From NCBI GenBank assembly GCA_025267735.1, contig CM046297.1, positions 37,226,011 through 37,290,010 of the forward strand: DNA of 64,000 nt, read 5' to 3'. The notes beneath the pieces are model-generated. The model was not told the origin of the DNA. It was given only the letters and a program-made list of their open reading frames with translations, and made no database searches. The number at the start of each line of letters is the position of its first letter. Within the stretch, counting starts at the first letter, position 1. Origin of the DNA: Mactra quadrangularis. Its lineage: Eukaryota; Mollusca; Bivalvia; Venerida; Mactridae. This document shows, one piece after another, positions 1-11,694 of this stretch. The position numbers and the translations under genes were made by a program.

Positions 1-2143
1 TCCTTGCTACCAGCATTTTTAAACTTTGATAAGACCAAATTCAACTTTCAAACATTTGACACTCTCTTTAAGTAAAATTAGTTTTAAATTGGTTTCCTAG
101 TGATTTGTAATTGACTGTTAATACCCAGGCAGTGATATGATACAGGGAATTTTTGTGATGAATACGAGTGGTGATAGTTGCTGGGTGGGGGATCATTGGA
201 TCAGGGGCGGGGGGGGGGGGGGGAATAGGAAAGAAGCTATGTATGGTCTGAATTGAAAGATCTGCTGTATTGAGCTTAAGGGGATGTAATGCTATTACTT
301 ATAGATTTTGTCACATAAGCTTCATTAATTATAAAACTATTGGTCTCACAAACTTATAATGGCATAAAATGTTACAAGAAATCAAATACTTGTGCAGTGG
401 GAATTTATAATTTTGATTTGTTTTTGTCTCAAATTATGCTTTTGAAATTTTGAAATAATTCTGTTTATTTGATGATGTATAAGTAATTATTTTGTACTTA
501 TTAATATTATAATTTTTATGTTAGCAAGGCCTGGAGCTGAGCTTACACCCTGGACCTTTACTTAGTGAGATTTGACTAAAAAATCCATGGCAGGCAGCTC
601 AAACCACCACCTTTTCATCGAATTGAAGTCAACATATTTAATCACTCAAGCATTATTATTATTATTATTATAGAAAAAATTGTTACTATTTTAGAAAAAA
701 AAGATTTTGATATGATTCTCAACAGGTGGCTGGGTGAGGGGGAGGGAGAGTTTTATCGTTAAATTTTAACGATATTATGTATTTGGTTACGGCAGCAAGC
801 GGAACATTATAATGCAATGCAGTGTGGGAGTACAGAATGTTTGAAAGGCGTTTAATCTTACATTCTTACATTATTGTTTAGTCATATGTAAGTGTCATAT
901 GCATGCATCTTGTTTCTAATTTCACTTTAAGGTTTGATATTTTGACATATTTTGTCTGAGCATTGAAGATTTGTCATATTTTAAACTTTTTTAAAAATTT
1001 TGAATAATGTTTATTCCAAGAATATAATTTGCAACATCTTTTGAATTTGAAAATTTATATATGATTCCGTTTTTACTTACTTATATTTCTCTTCAAAATT
1101 AATTCTGCAGTTCTTAAAAATGGGGGTCGTCACAAAATTAAGCAAGTAAAGATCTTGCCTAGAAAATATCATAAAAAGGGCCACTACAAAAATTTTTGTT
1201 TTGGAAATATCTTCTAAAAGGGTCGTCTCATAAGTTGTTAAAACAGAACTGTCACATTTAGTGAAAATACTGTGCAATGAGTGTGAATTATGTAATTTCA
1301 AAGTTCCTAGATTTGTACGATTTTCAGGCAAAGGTCAAGGTCATTCAGAAAGGATAAATCACATCATATGTCGTAATGTCATTGACTGAACTTACCAATC
1401 AAATTAATTTTTCGTTGCACTTCGTAAATTTTAAGTTATTTCTCATAATTATTAGTATACTTCAAAAGGCAACCCCTTCGTATGTGAAAATAAAAATTAC
1501 GATGAAAATTAATGATAAAATTTCTTTTTGAACGTTTATACGATTAAATAAAGCGTGAAGTTGTGAGTTAATTTCAATTTGATGTTTTTCGTAACTTATA
1601 TATTTGTTGTGCATCAATATATCAAATTTCTGATGCGTAAAAAAGTTGAAAAATCAAACTGTCAAATAGTTTGACAATCATGTGAAAATGACGATTTTTG
1701 TCGAATTTAATTGCGATATAAACACGTTGGTGTCCAATGTTGATACTTTTTTGGTCGTTTTAACATTTTCTGTATGTCAGGGTGTCGGTATTATTTTGTA
1801 TTTAACGTCTTTTTTTGCAATATTTGATGTTTTTACGCGTCTGTATCATGTTTTTGGTAATATATTTCTAGACTTGGTTGATTTGTTATGTTGTCGACTT
1901 AAGTTATAATTATCCTTGAAGCATTCAAACTTAGGTAGGATGGTTGTTGACGATGTTTACAAGATTTCGGATGTCGTTGACTTCTCGTTGATGAATGTAT
2001 GGGTCTAATTTCATCATTGTAAGTTTGGGTTTGTCACAAACTGTTTTAATAGAAAAGATATTTGATATAAATCTAAAGGCAGTTTTAAATATTTAAGAGG
2101 TAGAATTATGGTTTTGCATAATTTACGTCGCTTTTCAGCCGTC
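1..2143. other. AT-rich non-coding stretch
   Basis: No coding exon, RNA gene or clear mobile element is visible here. It holds a run of 15 G at 209-223, a short TTA microsatellite near 655-671, and an overlapping AAGGTCAAGGTCA pair at 1331-1343. The open frames of 75-84 codons have no recognisable domain and look like chance frames. Confidence 0.6.
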
Positions 2144-2202
2144 TGAGTCATATTATGTGGACAGTTCACCTAACACGCTTTCCTCGGACTATCAGTGTAT
2201 TG
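2144..2202 (+). repeat. Single copy related to the 100-bp tandem repeat at 52 kb
   Basis: The stretch with GTCTGAGTCATATTATG, GGACAGTTCACCTAAC and TATCAGTGTATTGTTAA matches, with substitutions, the start of the tandem array at 52190-52735 (GTCTGAGTCATATG, GGACAGTTCACC, CACTGTCTTGTAA). It directly abuts the TIR element at 2207. This suggests that the unit is dispersed and was amplified in tandem only at the other locus. Confidence 0.55.
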
Positions 2203-2206
2203 TTAA

Positions 2207-2413
2207 GGCCACAACAAATTGATCATATGTTCTATGGATTCGCTCGCACCTTAAATTTGACGGTTTTTACAAAAAAAATATTTTTATTTTCTCGCTCGCC
2301 CATAAAAATTTTGTCAAACTGCTTTATAAAGCAAGTGAATGAAGACTTTTTAAAAAAAAAATTTCTTTGCTCGCTTGCCCCATTTTTTTTTCAGAAAAAT
2401 CCGTAGAACATAC
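2207..2413 (+). mobile_element. TIR element (GGCCACAACA family), right end degraded
   Basis: The left end after TTAA (2203-2206) starts GGCCACAACAAATTGATCAT, and the body with CTCGCTCGCCC and TAAAGCAAGTG matches the copy at 15062-15282 over nearly its whole length. The right terminal repeat is intact only to about CCGTAGAACAT and then diverges. With no coding capacity and about 210 bp, it is a non-autonomous DNA element (MITE-like). Confidence 0.75.
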
Positions 2414-2888
2414 GGACAAATTAATTTAGTGATGCAAGCATCAGTTATTCAACCTGCCTCAGAAATACCTAACTTATAAATAGACAGAAACATTAAACAA
2501 ACGATAAACATCTGTTTGCTTGAAGGACGTTGAACTTTTTAATGGACTATAAACAAAAGTTTGATTGTCGCAATTTTTTCTGTAGTGTTTTATTGTACAC
2601 TCGCCATTTACGGACATTTATGTCTAAATATTTTGACATTTTATTGCCTGTTTTATGATTTTAAGTTTTTTTCAACTGTTAATGTCCTGATTTGGTTAAA
2701 ATTACATTTAATTTGAATCTTTGATGTGTGTGAAGTTTTTCTACGATTTATGTGTGGTCACTGATCATTTTCCGAAATCTAGTATTTTGAATTTATTCTG
2801 TTAGAGATTGAGGTGTCAAACATTGTACAAGGAGGGCTGAGCATTAAAGAAGACATTATCCATGACTGAGTCAAACTAGTGTTAATAA

Positions 2889-3173
2889 GGGACTTTAGTC
2901 AGTTATTTCCCCTTGTATACTCTTCAAATAGGTAGGTATAATTAGTTAGAATCCTCAGATTTAACCCTTACTTTCAATGTCAATTTGCCAAAATTAATCT
3001 TTAATAATGTTTTTGTAAATCATATAGTATGTTTGAAATTCAAGCTAAGTATTTTTAAGGTAAAGAAGTATCTAAATTTCAATGATAAAATCCAAGGATT
3101 CCAACTGATTGGACCTACTTACCAATTGGACTGCTTCAGATTTTATCAGGGAAAGATAACTGACTAAAGTTCC
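2889..3173 (-). mobile_element. TIR element (GGGACTTTAGTCAGT family), copy 1
   Basis: The ends are inverted repeats: GGGACTTTAGTCAGTTATTT on the left and, on the right, the complement GGGAAAGATAACTGACTAAAG. The interior matches the reverse complement of the copies at 33037-33396 and 34611-34972, so this copy is inverted relative to them and about 75 bp shorter. TA/TAA flanks fit Tc1/mariner-type insertion. The open frame at 2985-3167 lies inside the element and is not a gene. Confidence 0.85.
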
Positions 3174-3195
3174 TAATTTTAATTCAACTGTTATA

Positions 3196-3375
3196 GTGCA
3201 AACATTAACTTTGCTGATTTAAATACTCAATATTTTTTTGATAATTCCCATACTTAAATATAGGTATCTACTTTTATTCTGTACACACAATAGATAAAAC
3301 TAAATATCCAAGTTTTTGTATGTGCATTATCGAACAAATATTGAGTATTTAAATCAGCAGGGTTAATGTATGCAC
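3196..3375 (+). mobile_element. TIR element (GCTGATTTAAATACTC family), copy 1
   Basis: Arms of about 49 bp face each other: the left begins GTGCAAACATTAACTTTGCT and the right ends AGGGTTAATGTATGCAC, with GCTGATTTAAATACTCAATA perfectly mirrored. The loop of roughly 80 bp is AT-rich and non-coding. It lies 22 bp after the preceding TIR element, an adjacency seen again at 33.4 and 34.5 kb. Confidence 0.85.
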
Positions 3376-6300
3376 CCATGACAGTTAAATTTTAAAAAAT
3401 GTGGCATTTTATGTCAGAAAGTTGGCAGCTACTTATTATTTGTATAAATTAAGTTTCAACATAATAGATAATTATTATAATAACATGTGTCACTTTAACA
3501 AAATTTTGAAAAATTTTTTTTAGAAATTCCAAATATTATAAAAAAACCCACTCTCAGTTGTCATAAATTGACACTGGAACACTACTCGTCTAGGTGTTTG
3601 AACTTCATTTTTGTGTTAATTTACTCGTTTCTGGTTAATTTAAGTTTCATAAAGATGTAATAACACGACATTGATAGATGGAAGTTTATATCTGAAATTA
3701 TGAGTGGCGTTATTACTTTAGTAATGGGGCGTGAAGTTTGACGAACTTGTGAGATGAAATCTGAGTAAAAAAAAACTTGTTGATTCAAGCTTTCGTAAAG
3801 GATTTTTTAAAATGGGCTTTTTAAGGAGAGGCGTGAAGGTCGTTGACTTTTGAAAAATACAGAAAATTCAGAATTTGAGAAAACAGAGTTTTAGGGATAG
3901 GTGATTATCATAAACAAGCAATGAACTGAGTAAAAAGGCATAAAATAAAAAAACATTACTCTGAAGTGAATTTTCATGCTCTGATGTGAGTAAAATTGAA
4001 TTAAGTATCTCTGAATACCGATACATTGTGTCAATTTTTTAAAGCAACAAAGTTATGTATCCCTTATACCCAAAAAAGATTTTTGAAAAAAATTGAAAAC
4101 CAAGTCTGTCAATAAAGCGGTTTTTAATGTTGTTATTTATCTAAACCTGAATTAAACATATATTCAATTTTGTATTTATAATGAGTGAATTTTTCGTCTG
4201 CTCAATTTAAATTTTGAGATATTTTCAAAAAAAGTCAGTCCGTCTAATTATTCAAAAATGCAATAATAACCAGTTTCGTATTTATTTGAGAAGTTGATAA
4301 TTCGTAACTAAGTGAGCCAATTTTATAATTTTTATTTGACTTTAATAAGTTTCTTTGTGATTAACTATTCAATTTGAAAAAATTTGAAAAAAGATATTAC
4401 AATTAGTTAATTTGACTGTCTAGCTCAGTGCATTTTTATTAAATTATTACAATTTATTGAATTTTAAAGATCTTGCATGCGGTTAAATGAACAATAACCA
4501 TACAATTGCTGTGGAATTTTTCTTTATAAATGCATCTTATTCATTCAAAAGAGTAAATATCACGCTGTGTGAAAAAAATGACACCTTGCGTAAAAAAATA
4601 GTCTCCACACTGTTTACATAGTTTTTTCGACAAGAAACTACCATTAATGTCAAATTTATTCAGTTTTTTCAGGTTTTTATTACAAAAAGACCATTTTAAT
4701 ATATTTTTTTACTCAATTAAAAGTTTTATGTAATAAAACTTGTCTCATTTCATGATATCTATCTGCTTGGCTAGATTTGAATTTTGAATGAAGATGTTTT
4801 ACAAAGGTTCAATCGGAGATCATGTAATACGTTTAATACCCTTCGAGACACATGTGTTGAATTAATTAAGCATTTTCTCGAATAAACAATAAGTTGCGGG
4901 AAAAATATTTGGGCTGATGGTTGTTTTAGTATCGAATATTACATACATCTGAATATTTTGCCAAATTTTTGCGTTTTTTGCTCGAATTTTATACATTCCT
5001 GCACCATGTGTTTTTGTGTGAATGAACGCATTGAAAATCCGTCTACTTAGCTAATATTTATTCGTCATTACGAGTTTCTTTTGAAGATAAATATGACAAA
5101 TTACCTGACCCTGTTTGGTCGTTTGAGTAACACGTATTATCGTATTAACTCAACTGTGACCTGATTAATATTTTTTAAAAATGACTGAGTTTGTATAAAT
5201 GATTTAAGATGGTTAAATTTGATAGGAGTAAATGAAGTTTAAAAGTTGAAAGAGATATTGACCCAATTTTGTCGACTCTGCATAATTTTTCGTTATGGGA
5301 AAAGATTATTTTCAAAGGTTTTTGATAACAAGTGAAAATGATGTAAGGCCTTGTGTTAATAATGAGTTTTTGATGAAAAATAAGTTTGATTGTTAAGTTA
5401 CAGGGGTGGACCCTTAGATATTTTATATTTTTTTCAAGTAAAGGGGTCACCTGGAGGGGATGGTGTGTGAGTCTGCAAAAGTTTTGTCCCTTTAATTAAT
5501 TGCTCTGATACAGTAATGGTATGTGATGGGGAAAATGTTTGTTTCTGGAAATAAGGGGCCCAAGTTTTACATAAACAAGTGCAGACCCTTAAGTGTTTCT
5601 CTAGGGATACAGATGTACATTTAAAATTTTGTTTCCAGAATGAAAGGGGTCTAACATTTGTGGAAAATATTTTGAATTCATGTTTTTACTTAAAAATTAG
5701 GATTTTAACTCTAGATATTTCAATTAATATGTCAGCATCCCCCAAATAACCTACTTTAACACCCCAACCAATCAACCCCTTACAACATCTCCAATCAAAC
5801 AAACCCTTACATGACCTGACCCCAAACAATCCTATGTAACACCCCAATAACCCGTTGCAATACCCCACCAAATATATAGTATAAAACATATAATGTGACA
5901 TTTGTTTTCAAATTAAATGTTTAGGACATTACAATGGTCACAAATTATATAATTTGCACTAGTAAAAGGAGGTCTTTATTGCGAACAACATTAAATGATG
6001 CCCAAGAATGTTTGTTTCTTTTTTCTTAAAAAAGAGCTTTAATGTACTGTTAAATAAAAAAATTTAAGAAAAAACTAGTTAGATGAGCCATAGGCATTAA
6101 AAATCAATTAAAGAATTGCAGATAGAATGCATTTATTCCAAATAATAAAAAGAAAATATTGATCGGAAAGTGTATGGGTCTATGTCACTTTAAACCATTC
6201 ATATAAAATTTAATACTTTATTTATAATTCACTAATATTTCTGAATGGATCGTATAAAATATCATTTGATATATGGTTAATATTTTCTGACAGTCTGAAA

Positions 6301-7064
6301 CGAATGTTTAAATAGCCCGGTAACTTGGTCGGGTTAATATTGATTTCGACTCAAATTTTACTACTTCTTAAGTGGGTTAAGAATTTACGAATGATTTACG
6401 ATTTACAATCTTTGCACCGAAAGATTTCGTTAAATACTAAATTCTTTCATGTAGCTACTGTATATTACTTTTTTATTAAACATATTTACAGACAGGGGGG
6501 TCTGAAATAGTGCCGAGTTAGCAAATATTTTGTTGTAGAAATTTTCATTGAGTTTTTTTTTTGAGACTGTACTGTTCAATTTTGATTAAAAAGATCCACT
6601 ATGATTTCACAAAAATTAAATCAAATTTGTAATCTTTATTCTCATTAGCTGATTTTGACATCAGTATAAATATTTTTTAAAAATTGACCAATCAGATGTT
6701 CTGTTACAAAAACTAAATAAATTCTTTATTATTTATTTTTGATTTGTTTCCAAGGTATATTTTGAGGTCAGACATTGATTAATTAAAAAGTCTGGCTGTA
6801 AGTCGAAAATCTATTTTCAATTATTAACATTATTATCTGCTGTTATTCTTATTTTTTCTCTTATTGTTAGGTGACCTGACAATGACTGAGTATTTTTCAC
6901 CGACATTAATTGTGATACTAATTAATATCGTTAGTCTTTCTGATAGTTAATTACTCGAAACAGGTGCCTCATTTGATACTGTATTAATTCACATCAGTCA
7001 GTTAATTACAAGTTAATGACATTTTTAATGACAAAGATATTACCCTAGTTAGTACAAGTCTGAG
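3376..7064. other. AT-rich non-coding stretch
   Basis: I see no exon, RNA gene or identifiable mobile element in these 3.7 kb apart from the C-rich block at 5739-5873, described separately. The frames at 5175-5450, 5686-5901 and 6325-6510 show no family signature. Confidence 0.5.
5739..5873 (-). repeat. C-rich degenerate repeat (G-rich on minus strand)
   Basis: A block of recurring CCCC tracts (CATCCCCC, CACCCCAACC, AACCCCTTAC, TGACCCCAAAC, CACCCCAATAACCC, TACCCCACC) separated by AT-rich spacers of about 10-20 bases. On the minus strand this gives several GGGG runs, so G-quadruplex formation is possible although the loops are long. The open frame across it, with repeated GLxG-like residues, is a by-product of the repeat. 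Confidence 0.55.
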
Positions 7065-7378
7065 GTTTTGTTTGTTTGTTGGGTTTAACGCCATTGCAAC
7101 ACATTGTATAGGTCATATAACGGCGGCCAGTCAACCTACTCACTGCTCCTGGAAAGGCTAAATCTCTGGATTTATCTGATAACCAACTACTAAGCGCATA
7201 CGTTCGTCAGTGACTGACAACTGCCCTACATAATTAAGAATCATTGGTAGGAGGGAGAATGGCCGTAGAAATAATTTCATGATCAAGCTCCAAGAAAGTA
7301 TGCAACAATAGGGAATTGAACTCTCGACCCCTTGGATCAGTAGACTTGCGTGCTACCAACTGAGCTAGCCAGGCGGCT
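7065..7378 (-). mobile_element. tRNA-Lys-like SINE (family B), full length
   Basis: Read on the minus strand it has a tRNA-like head (GGCTAGCTCAGTTGGTAGCA as the A-box region, then a degraded B-box near TCGAGAG), a body with CATACTTTC, CGGCCATTCTCCCTCCTACC and GTCAGTCACTGACG, and a tail GTTAAACCCAACAAACAAAC. A 7-bp direct repeat GTCTGAG flanks it at 7058-7064 and 7379-7385, the expected target-site duplication. The head resembles tRNA-Lys in its A-box half. It has no coding capacity and would be transcribed by Pol III and mobilised by a LINE. Confidence 0.9.
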
Positions 7379-7385
7379 GTCTGAG

Positions 7386-8754
7386 ATTGTGTAGTACTTA
7401 AATATTGTTAATATACTGAACCCTTATCTTACGACCACTGCGATTCTAAGACCACTGCGTTTATAAGATCACTTATTAAATCAATAGTCTTTAACAACAA
7501 TCCATGGTCTCATGGGGATCATTTTTACTTTCTGTTGACTCGGCAAAATATTTGGTTAATAATTTTATGTAAAGTGAAACTGTAGTTTTAAAGACAATTA
7601 ATATATTGAAAAATTTAAAAATTTAACGAGGCTAATCATCATTCTATCTCATTTAATATGTAGAATAATATTCACATCGTTAACATATCAAGTAACATTT
7701 TAATTGTATTATAGTTTTCGTAAAATTAAAAACTTAAGAAGCGAAGTTCGTCAATGATGTTAAAAACTAATTTACATGAAAACAACTGCCTGTTAATTAA
7801 TTTAACATCAGCGAGGCCATACAAACTTAATGTTGTTGCGGAAAAAGAAAAACAAATTCTCATAAAAGATAAGCAGGTAGCTCTTGTTGTGAGGGCTTTT
7901 GTTATATAATGATAATTTTTTAAACTTTAAGTTTCAAGGCTGTGGTGGCCATTTTGAAGGGGGGGGGGTCCAGACAAGTAAAAGACAAGTAAAAATGCGC
8001 GATTGACCAGTAAAGAGTTAAACATTGTTCATTGTGCATTAGTTTATTTGCTGGATTTTAATTAAGGTTGGTTTCTGAATTACGGCAAAGTGAAGGACAT
8101 TTCTCAAATATCTGTGGCCCCTTAGCTTAAGTGACCCCAAATAAGGGTTTCTCAGTACGTAAATGAAGTAACTGTAAATCTCACCCAATATCTGACTGAT
8201 CTTTGTACTGATATGTCATTTTATGTCGCAACATTGTATTCATTTCTCGCCTTTTTTTGTTGATTTTTATCGTAACTTTTCTTAGTCATAATTTTAAGGA
8301 AAAAGTAATTATTTTGACATTTTTTAGTGTCATAGATTCAATTTATTGTTGTCGTAGCGACAGTGGGTCTTTTTGTACCTACTGTTGCATTTAAAACAAA
8401 TATCTATCACTTTTTGTACTGAATATGAGAAATTGATGTTTTCGTACTAAAATTTACGGAAATTAGGGGTCAGGGAGGACGCTTGATCTTTTTATTGTTC
8501 AGTGAAAGGCTTGAAGTTTTAATTTATTGCAACTTAGACATTGGAAATTGAAAATGATAATTTGATGAAATATTATTAAAAAGTCGTCATATTAAGTCAA
8601 AAAGTTGAAAATGATTAAAACTGCATCAACATTGCATCGTTGATGACATCACAATTTTACTATAGGGGCTATTGTTTTATTGTCAGCCACGGATTACCCA
8701 TCCTGTAACTTTTCTGTGAACAAAGGGGATAAACTTGAAAATCTATGACCCTAG
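7386..8754. other. AT-rich non-coding stretch
   Basis: No gene or mobile element is recognised. It includes a run of 10 G at 7959-7968 and a TGATGACATCACA site near 8640. Confidence 0.5.
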
Positions 8755-9155
8755 ATAGACTGGCAGCTTCTCCATGTACCTTATTATTGGAATAGCCGCA
8801 GCCGTGGCCTAATGGTTAGCATGTCTGACTTCGAATCCGGAGATCGCCAGTTCGATATCCGGTCATGGCAGGTCATACCCTATACATGAGTTGTCGGCCT
8901 CATGGTAGAGTAAGTTAGTACTGAAAAGTGTCCAGGAAACCTATAGTAGGAAGAGCTGGCCATCTTATATATGACCTAAATATGTGTTGAATACGACGTT
9001 TAAAAAAAAATTATTATTGGATGAAAATTGACATTATTTTAAAATTTTCATGGTAATGTATAACCACCCTGGGTGGAATTAGAACCAGTACTCCTTTTGT
9101 GAAATGAGATTGGAAATCCTCGCCCTCTACCAACTGTGCTATGGACCAGTTTTAA
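8755..9155 (-). mobile_element. SINE family C, split by a nested SINE
   Basis: The left piece (GGCAGCTTCTCCATGTACCT, to 8790) and right piece (GGATGAAAATTGACATTATT onward from 9011, ending near CTACCAACTGTGCTATGGACC) are the two parts of one minus-strand copy of the SINE seen whole at 11148-11430 and 14020-14284. The family A SINE at 8791-9010 sits between them. The host copy is therefore older than the insert. Confidence 0.8.
8791..9010 (+). mobile_element. tRNA-Arg-like SINE (family A), nested in family C
   Basis: The 5' head GCCGTGGCCTAATGGTTAGC continues through GTCTGACTTCGAATCCGGAG to a B-box-like AGTTCGATATCC, resembling tRNA-Arg in the A-box and anticodon-arm regions. The body includes TGTCCAGGAAACCTATAGT and the end has TTGAATACGACGTTTAAAA plus an A run. 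A perfect 10-bp duplication TTATTATTGG flanks it at 8781-8790 and 9011-9020, showing retrotransposition into the older SINE. A second copy lies at 16909-17139. Confidence 0.92.
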
Positions 9156-10970
9156 TGCCACTCTGATTAATTAACTGCTAAAAAATTTAAGTTTTATTTT
9201 TTTTTTCATTTTTTGGTTGTAAATATTTTATGTTTAATGTTAAGAGGTCTAGCTATAGCTGTGTTCTATAATTTATATCATATTTTTATGGAGATATTAT
9301 CTGAGAACAAGATTTTAGAATAGACTGGTTTTATGATTTTTCCTCGAGTATAAAAGTCAATTAATTTGATGATATATCAAACCAGTCTACTGTTTTCTTC
9401 TTCTAACGAGATGAGTCATCTTTCGCGATGACATGACGATGAAATTTAACGCTGTCATTTAATGTTGCTATTTTGTTGTTATGGAATTAAGTTGCATCTA
9501 ATCACGTTAACTCTGGTGGTATCAAGTCAGCTCTTTTCCAAAGGAGGAAATATAAGTCGGGTCTTCATTAAAGAGGAAATTTTATGATTTTCCGACATGA
9601 ACTTGCATTCATATATTTGTTATTTGAAGACATAATTATCTAAGTTTTGTGTTTGATTGTTAATCAAGTATCGTTAATTGTTAACCTGAGTATTTTTATT
9701 TTATAAAATCTGAGTTTGTTCACGGTATGATTTAATGACTTGTTTGCCGTTCTATGTTCCCACTCTCTTTCTGGTGCAAATATCTGGTGTTGTCAAGGTC
9801 ACTGTGACCCCTAATTTAACCGTTTATTTTAAGACATGCCTATAAAGATTATGGTTGTGCTATAGGTTAAGATTTTCACCCAGGTCTCCCTGTGTCAAAG
9901 GGCACATTATTTGCAGACTCAGGCTAGAACTTAAGCATAACTTACGCGTCTTGTAAGACATTCTGTTGGAAGAACCTTCTTCCTCTGCTGGTCTTCTTGA
10001 GTTCTTGGCTGTGTTGACCATCCTCACTATTTCTCAACCTTTCTTGGAACTGGCTGATACTGGTTTCTTTATTTAATGGTCTTTAAGTACGAGTTTGTCT
10101 GTATACATTGTTTGAACTATTTTACTTGTCATGTTTGTATTTGAAATACCAGGAAAATTTATATCTAGTTTATTTTCACTACTCATTGCCTTGAGCTAAT
10201 GTTGTGCCATATTTCATCACAAAAAACTACATAAAAAACAGAAGCTTTGATCATTTAAAAAAATTACCAACAAGTATTAAAAATAACCCAAAAGACAAAA
10301 ATGTTCAAGAAAGTGTCACTTATTTTGTATTTATAGATTTCATATCTCATTTTGGTTTTTTTGTCACCATGTGTTGTGCTTCAGTTAAGTGTTGATTTTC
10401 TATTTTTACCATATTTCAACAAGATAGAAATCCCATCATGCATTTCACCTCATGTTGGGTAAATTTTGTGTAATATTGTGTGATGTCATCACTTTTTGTG
10501 TAAAAAATTCAGCATTTTTTTGAAAAGCTTGATTATTTGCACAAAATAGTGCACAGATATTTCTGATGTCACACTCACTTTGCACAATTTAACGTGATGT
10601 GATATAATAACATTTTTTCTTAAATTGAGAGCTTGGTAATAGTATGTTTTATTATTTAGAACTCCTGACATTAAGATTCATAGAATCTGGTGTTCATAAA
10701 TATTCAATTTTTAAAAACAAAATTCTATATTTTTCTGATGTTCGTTAGAAAAAAATGAAAGTTGAATATTCATTCTTATGTTTGATTATTATAGCTCTTG
10801 TTGAAAAAGTACATTTCAGTTGGGGGACATTCAAGGGGGTTTTAGGTCAATCAATTTTCTGAAACAGGGGTTCAGATCCTCCGTCAAAATATAATTTTGA
10901 TTTAAATGGTTTTACTTGATGTGAGTTTTTCATGTTCTTATAATTGTTTTATTTTTACTTTCAGGTGAGT
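9156..10970. other. AT-rich non-coding stretch
   Basis: No exon is recognised in these 1.8 kb. It contains an inverted nuclear-receptor-like site at 9797-9809, and the small frames at 10204-10395 and 10489-10671 have low-complexity, family-less translations. Confidence 0.5.
9797..9809 (+). promoter_or_regulatory. Estrogen-response-element-like inverted repeat
   Basis: GGTCACTGTGACC is a perfect GGTCA-nnn-TGACC inverted repeat, the core of the classical estrogen response element, preceded by CAA so that the left half also reads TCAAGGTCA. Molluscan estrogen-receptor orthologues are known to bind such elements. Nothing here shows that this site is used; no gene start is recognised nearby. Confidence 0.3.
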
Positions 10971-11075
10971 TCAAGGTCTTTTGTTCTTAGAAGTATGAAA
11001 GGTTAATAAGTGCAAGGTGAAGGTCATCTCAAGGTCATATTGAAGTGAAAGGTCAAGGTTACATTAAAGGTCACA
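10971..11075 (+). promoter_or_regulatory. Cluster of AAGGTCA half-sites
   Basis: About seven AAGGT(C/G)A-type motifs occur in 105 bases on the + strand (TCAAGGTCT, GCAAGGTGAAGGTCATCTC, CAAGGTCATATTGAAG, AAAGGTCAAGGTTACA, AAAGGTCACA). The sequence resembles an extended monomeric nuclear-receptor site (ERR/SF-1/FTZ-F1 type) but could equally be simple-repeat growth of GGTCAA. Confidence 0.35.
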
Positions 11076-11147
11076 TTGTAGGAATTAGAAACAGGGACTA
11101 TTTGAAAGTATTTTATAAACATGTCTCTATTTTGGTCAAGTTGTTAT

Positions 11148-11430
11148 AACATTGGACAGGTAAACCTATTAGCGCACCAGGATTTAAAGTGTCTCGAAGG
11201 GGGGTACAGGTTTGAATCCCACTGAGAGGTTATACTCTGCCATGAAATTTTGACAATAATGTCAATTTTCCTCCACATGTAAGGTATATAGAGAAGTTTC
11301 CAGCCTTGTGGAAGGGTAAGTGAGTACTGGTTATAGACAAGAGTCCAGGAAAGCTAAGTTAGGTGCGCTGGACGCTGTAAAATAACCAATATAAGTTGAC
11401 ATGGCATTAAACCCAGTATAGATAAATAAA
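11148..11430 (+). mobile_element. SINE family C, near full length
   Basis: The tRNA-like head is degraded (TATTAGCGCACCAGGATTT, then B-box GGTTTGAATCCCAC). The body is GACAATAATGTCAATTTTCC, GAAGTTTCCAGCCTTGTGG and GGTCCAGGAAAGCTAAGTTA in related copies, here AGTCCAGGAAAGC. The 3' end GACATGGCATTAAACCC resembles that of family B, suggesting a shared tail. Other copies are at 14020, 21825 (minus strand), 25585 and 63225, with split copies at 8755 and 15345. Confidence 0.8.
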
Positions 11431-11498
11431 ATTCAAGTCTAGTATTTTATGTAACACATCTTCAATGATAACACTGTTTTAGTTTAACTGTTAAGCTA

Positions 11499-11692
11499 CC
11501 TATGGTGGCAAATTTCTGCCATCAGATAACCACATAACTAACTAGTTACTTAAGTGGTTAACTAGTTATGGTAACTAGTTAACCACTTAACTTAATAAAA
11601 TTAAGAGGTTAACTAGTTATCATAACTAGTTAATCTCATAATTAACTAGTTAGTTATGTGGTTATCTGATGGCAGAAATATGCCACCATAGG
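11499..11692. mobile_element. Palindromic TIR element with TA flanks
   Basis: Arms of about 50 bp mirror each other: CCTATGGTGGCA, TTTCTGCCATCAGATAACCA and CATAACTAACTAGTTA on the left, and their complements on the right, ending TGCCACCATAGG. TA lies on both sides (11497-11498, 11693-11694), as for Tc1/mariner-type elements. The middle is a nest of smaller palindromes with many AACTAGTT units. It has no coding capacity. Confidence 0.9.
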
Positions 11693-11694
11693 TA

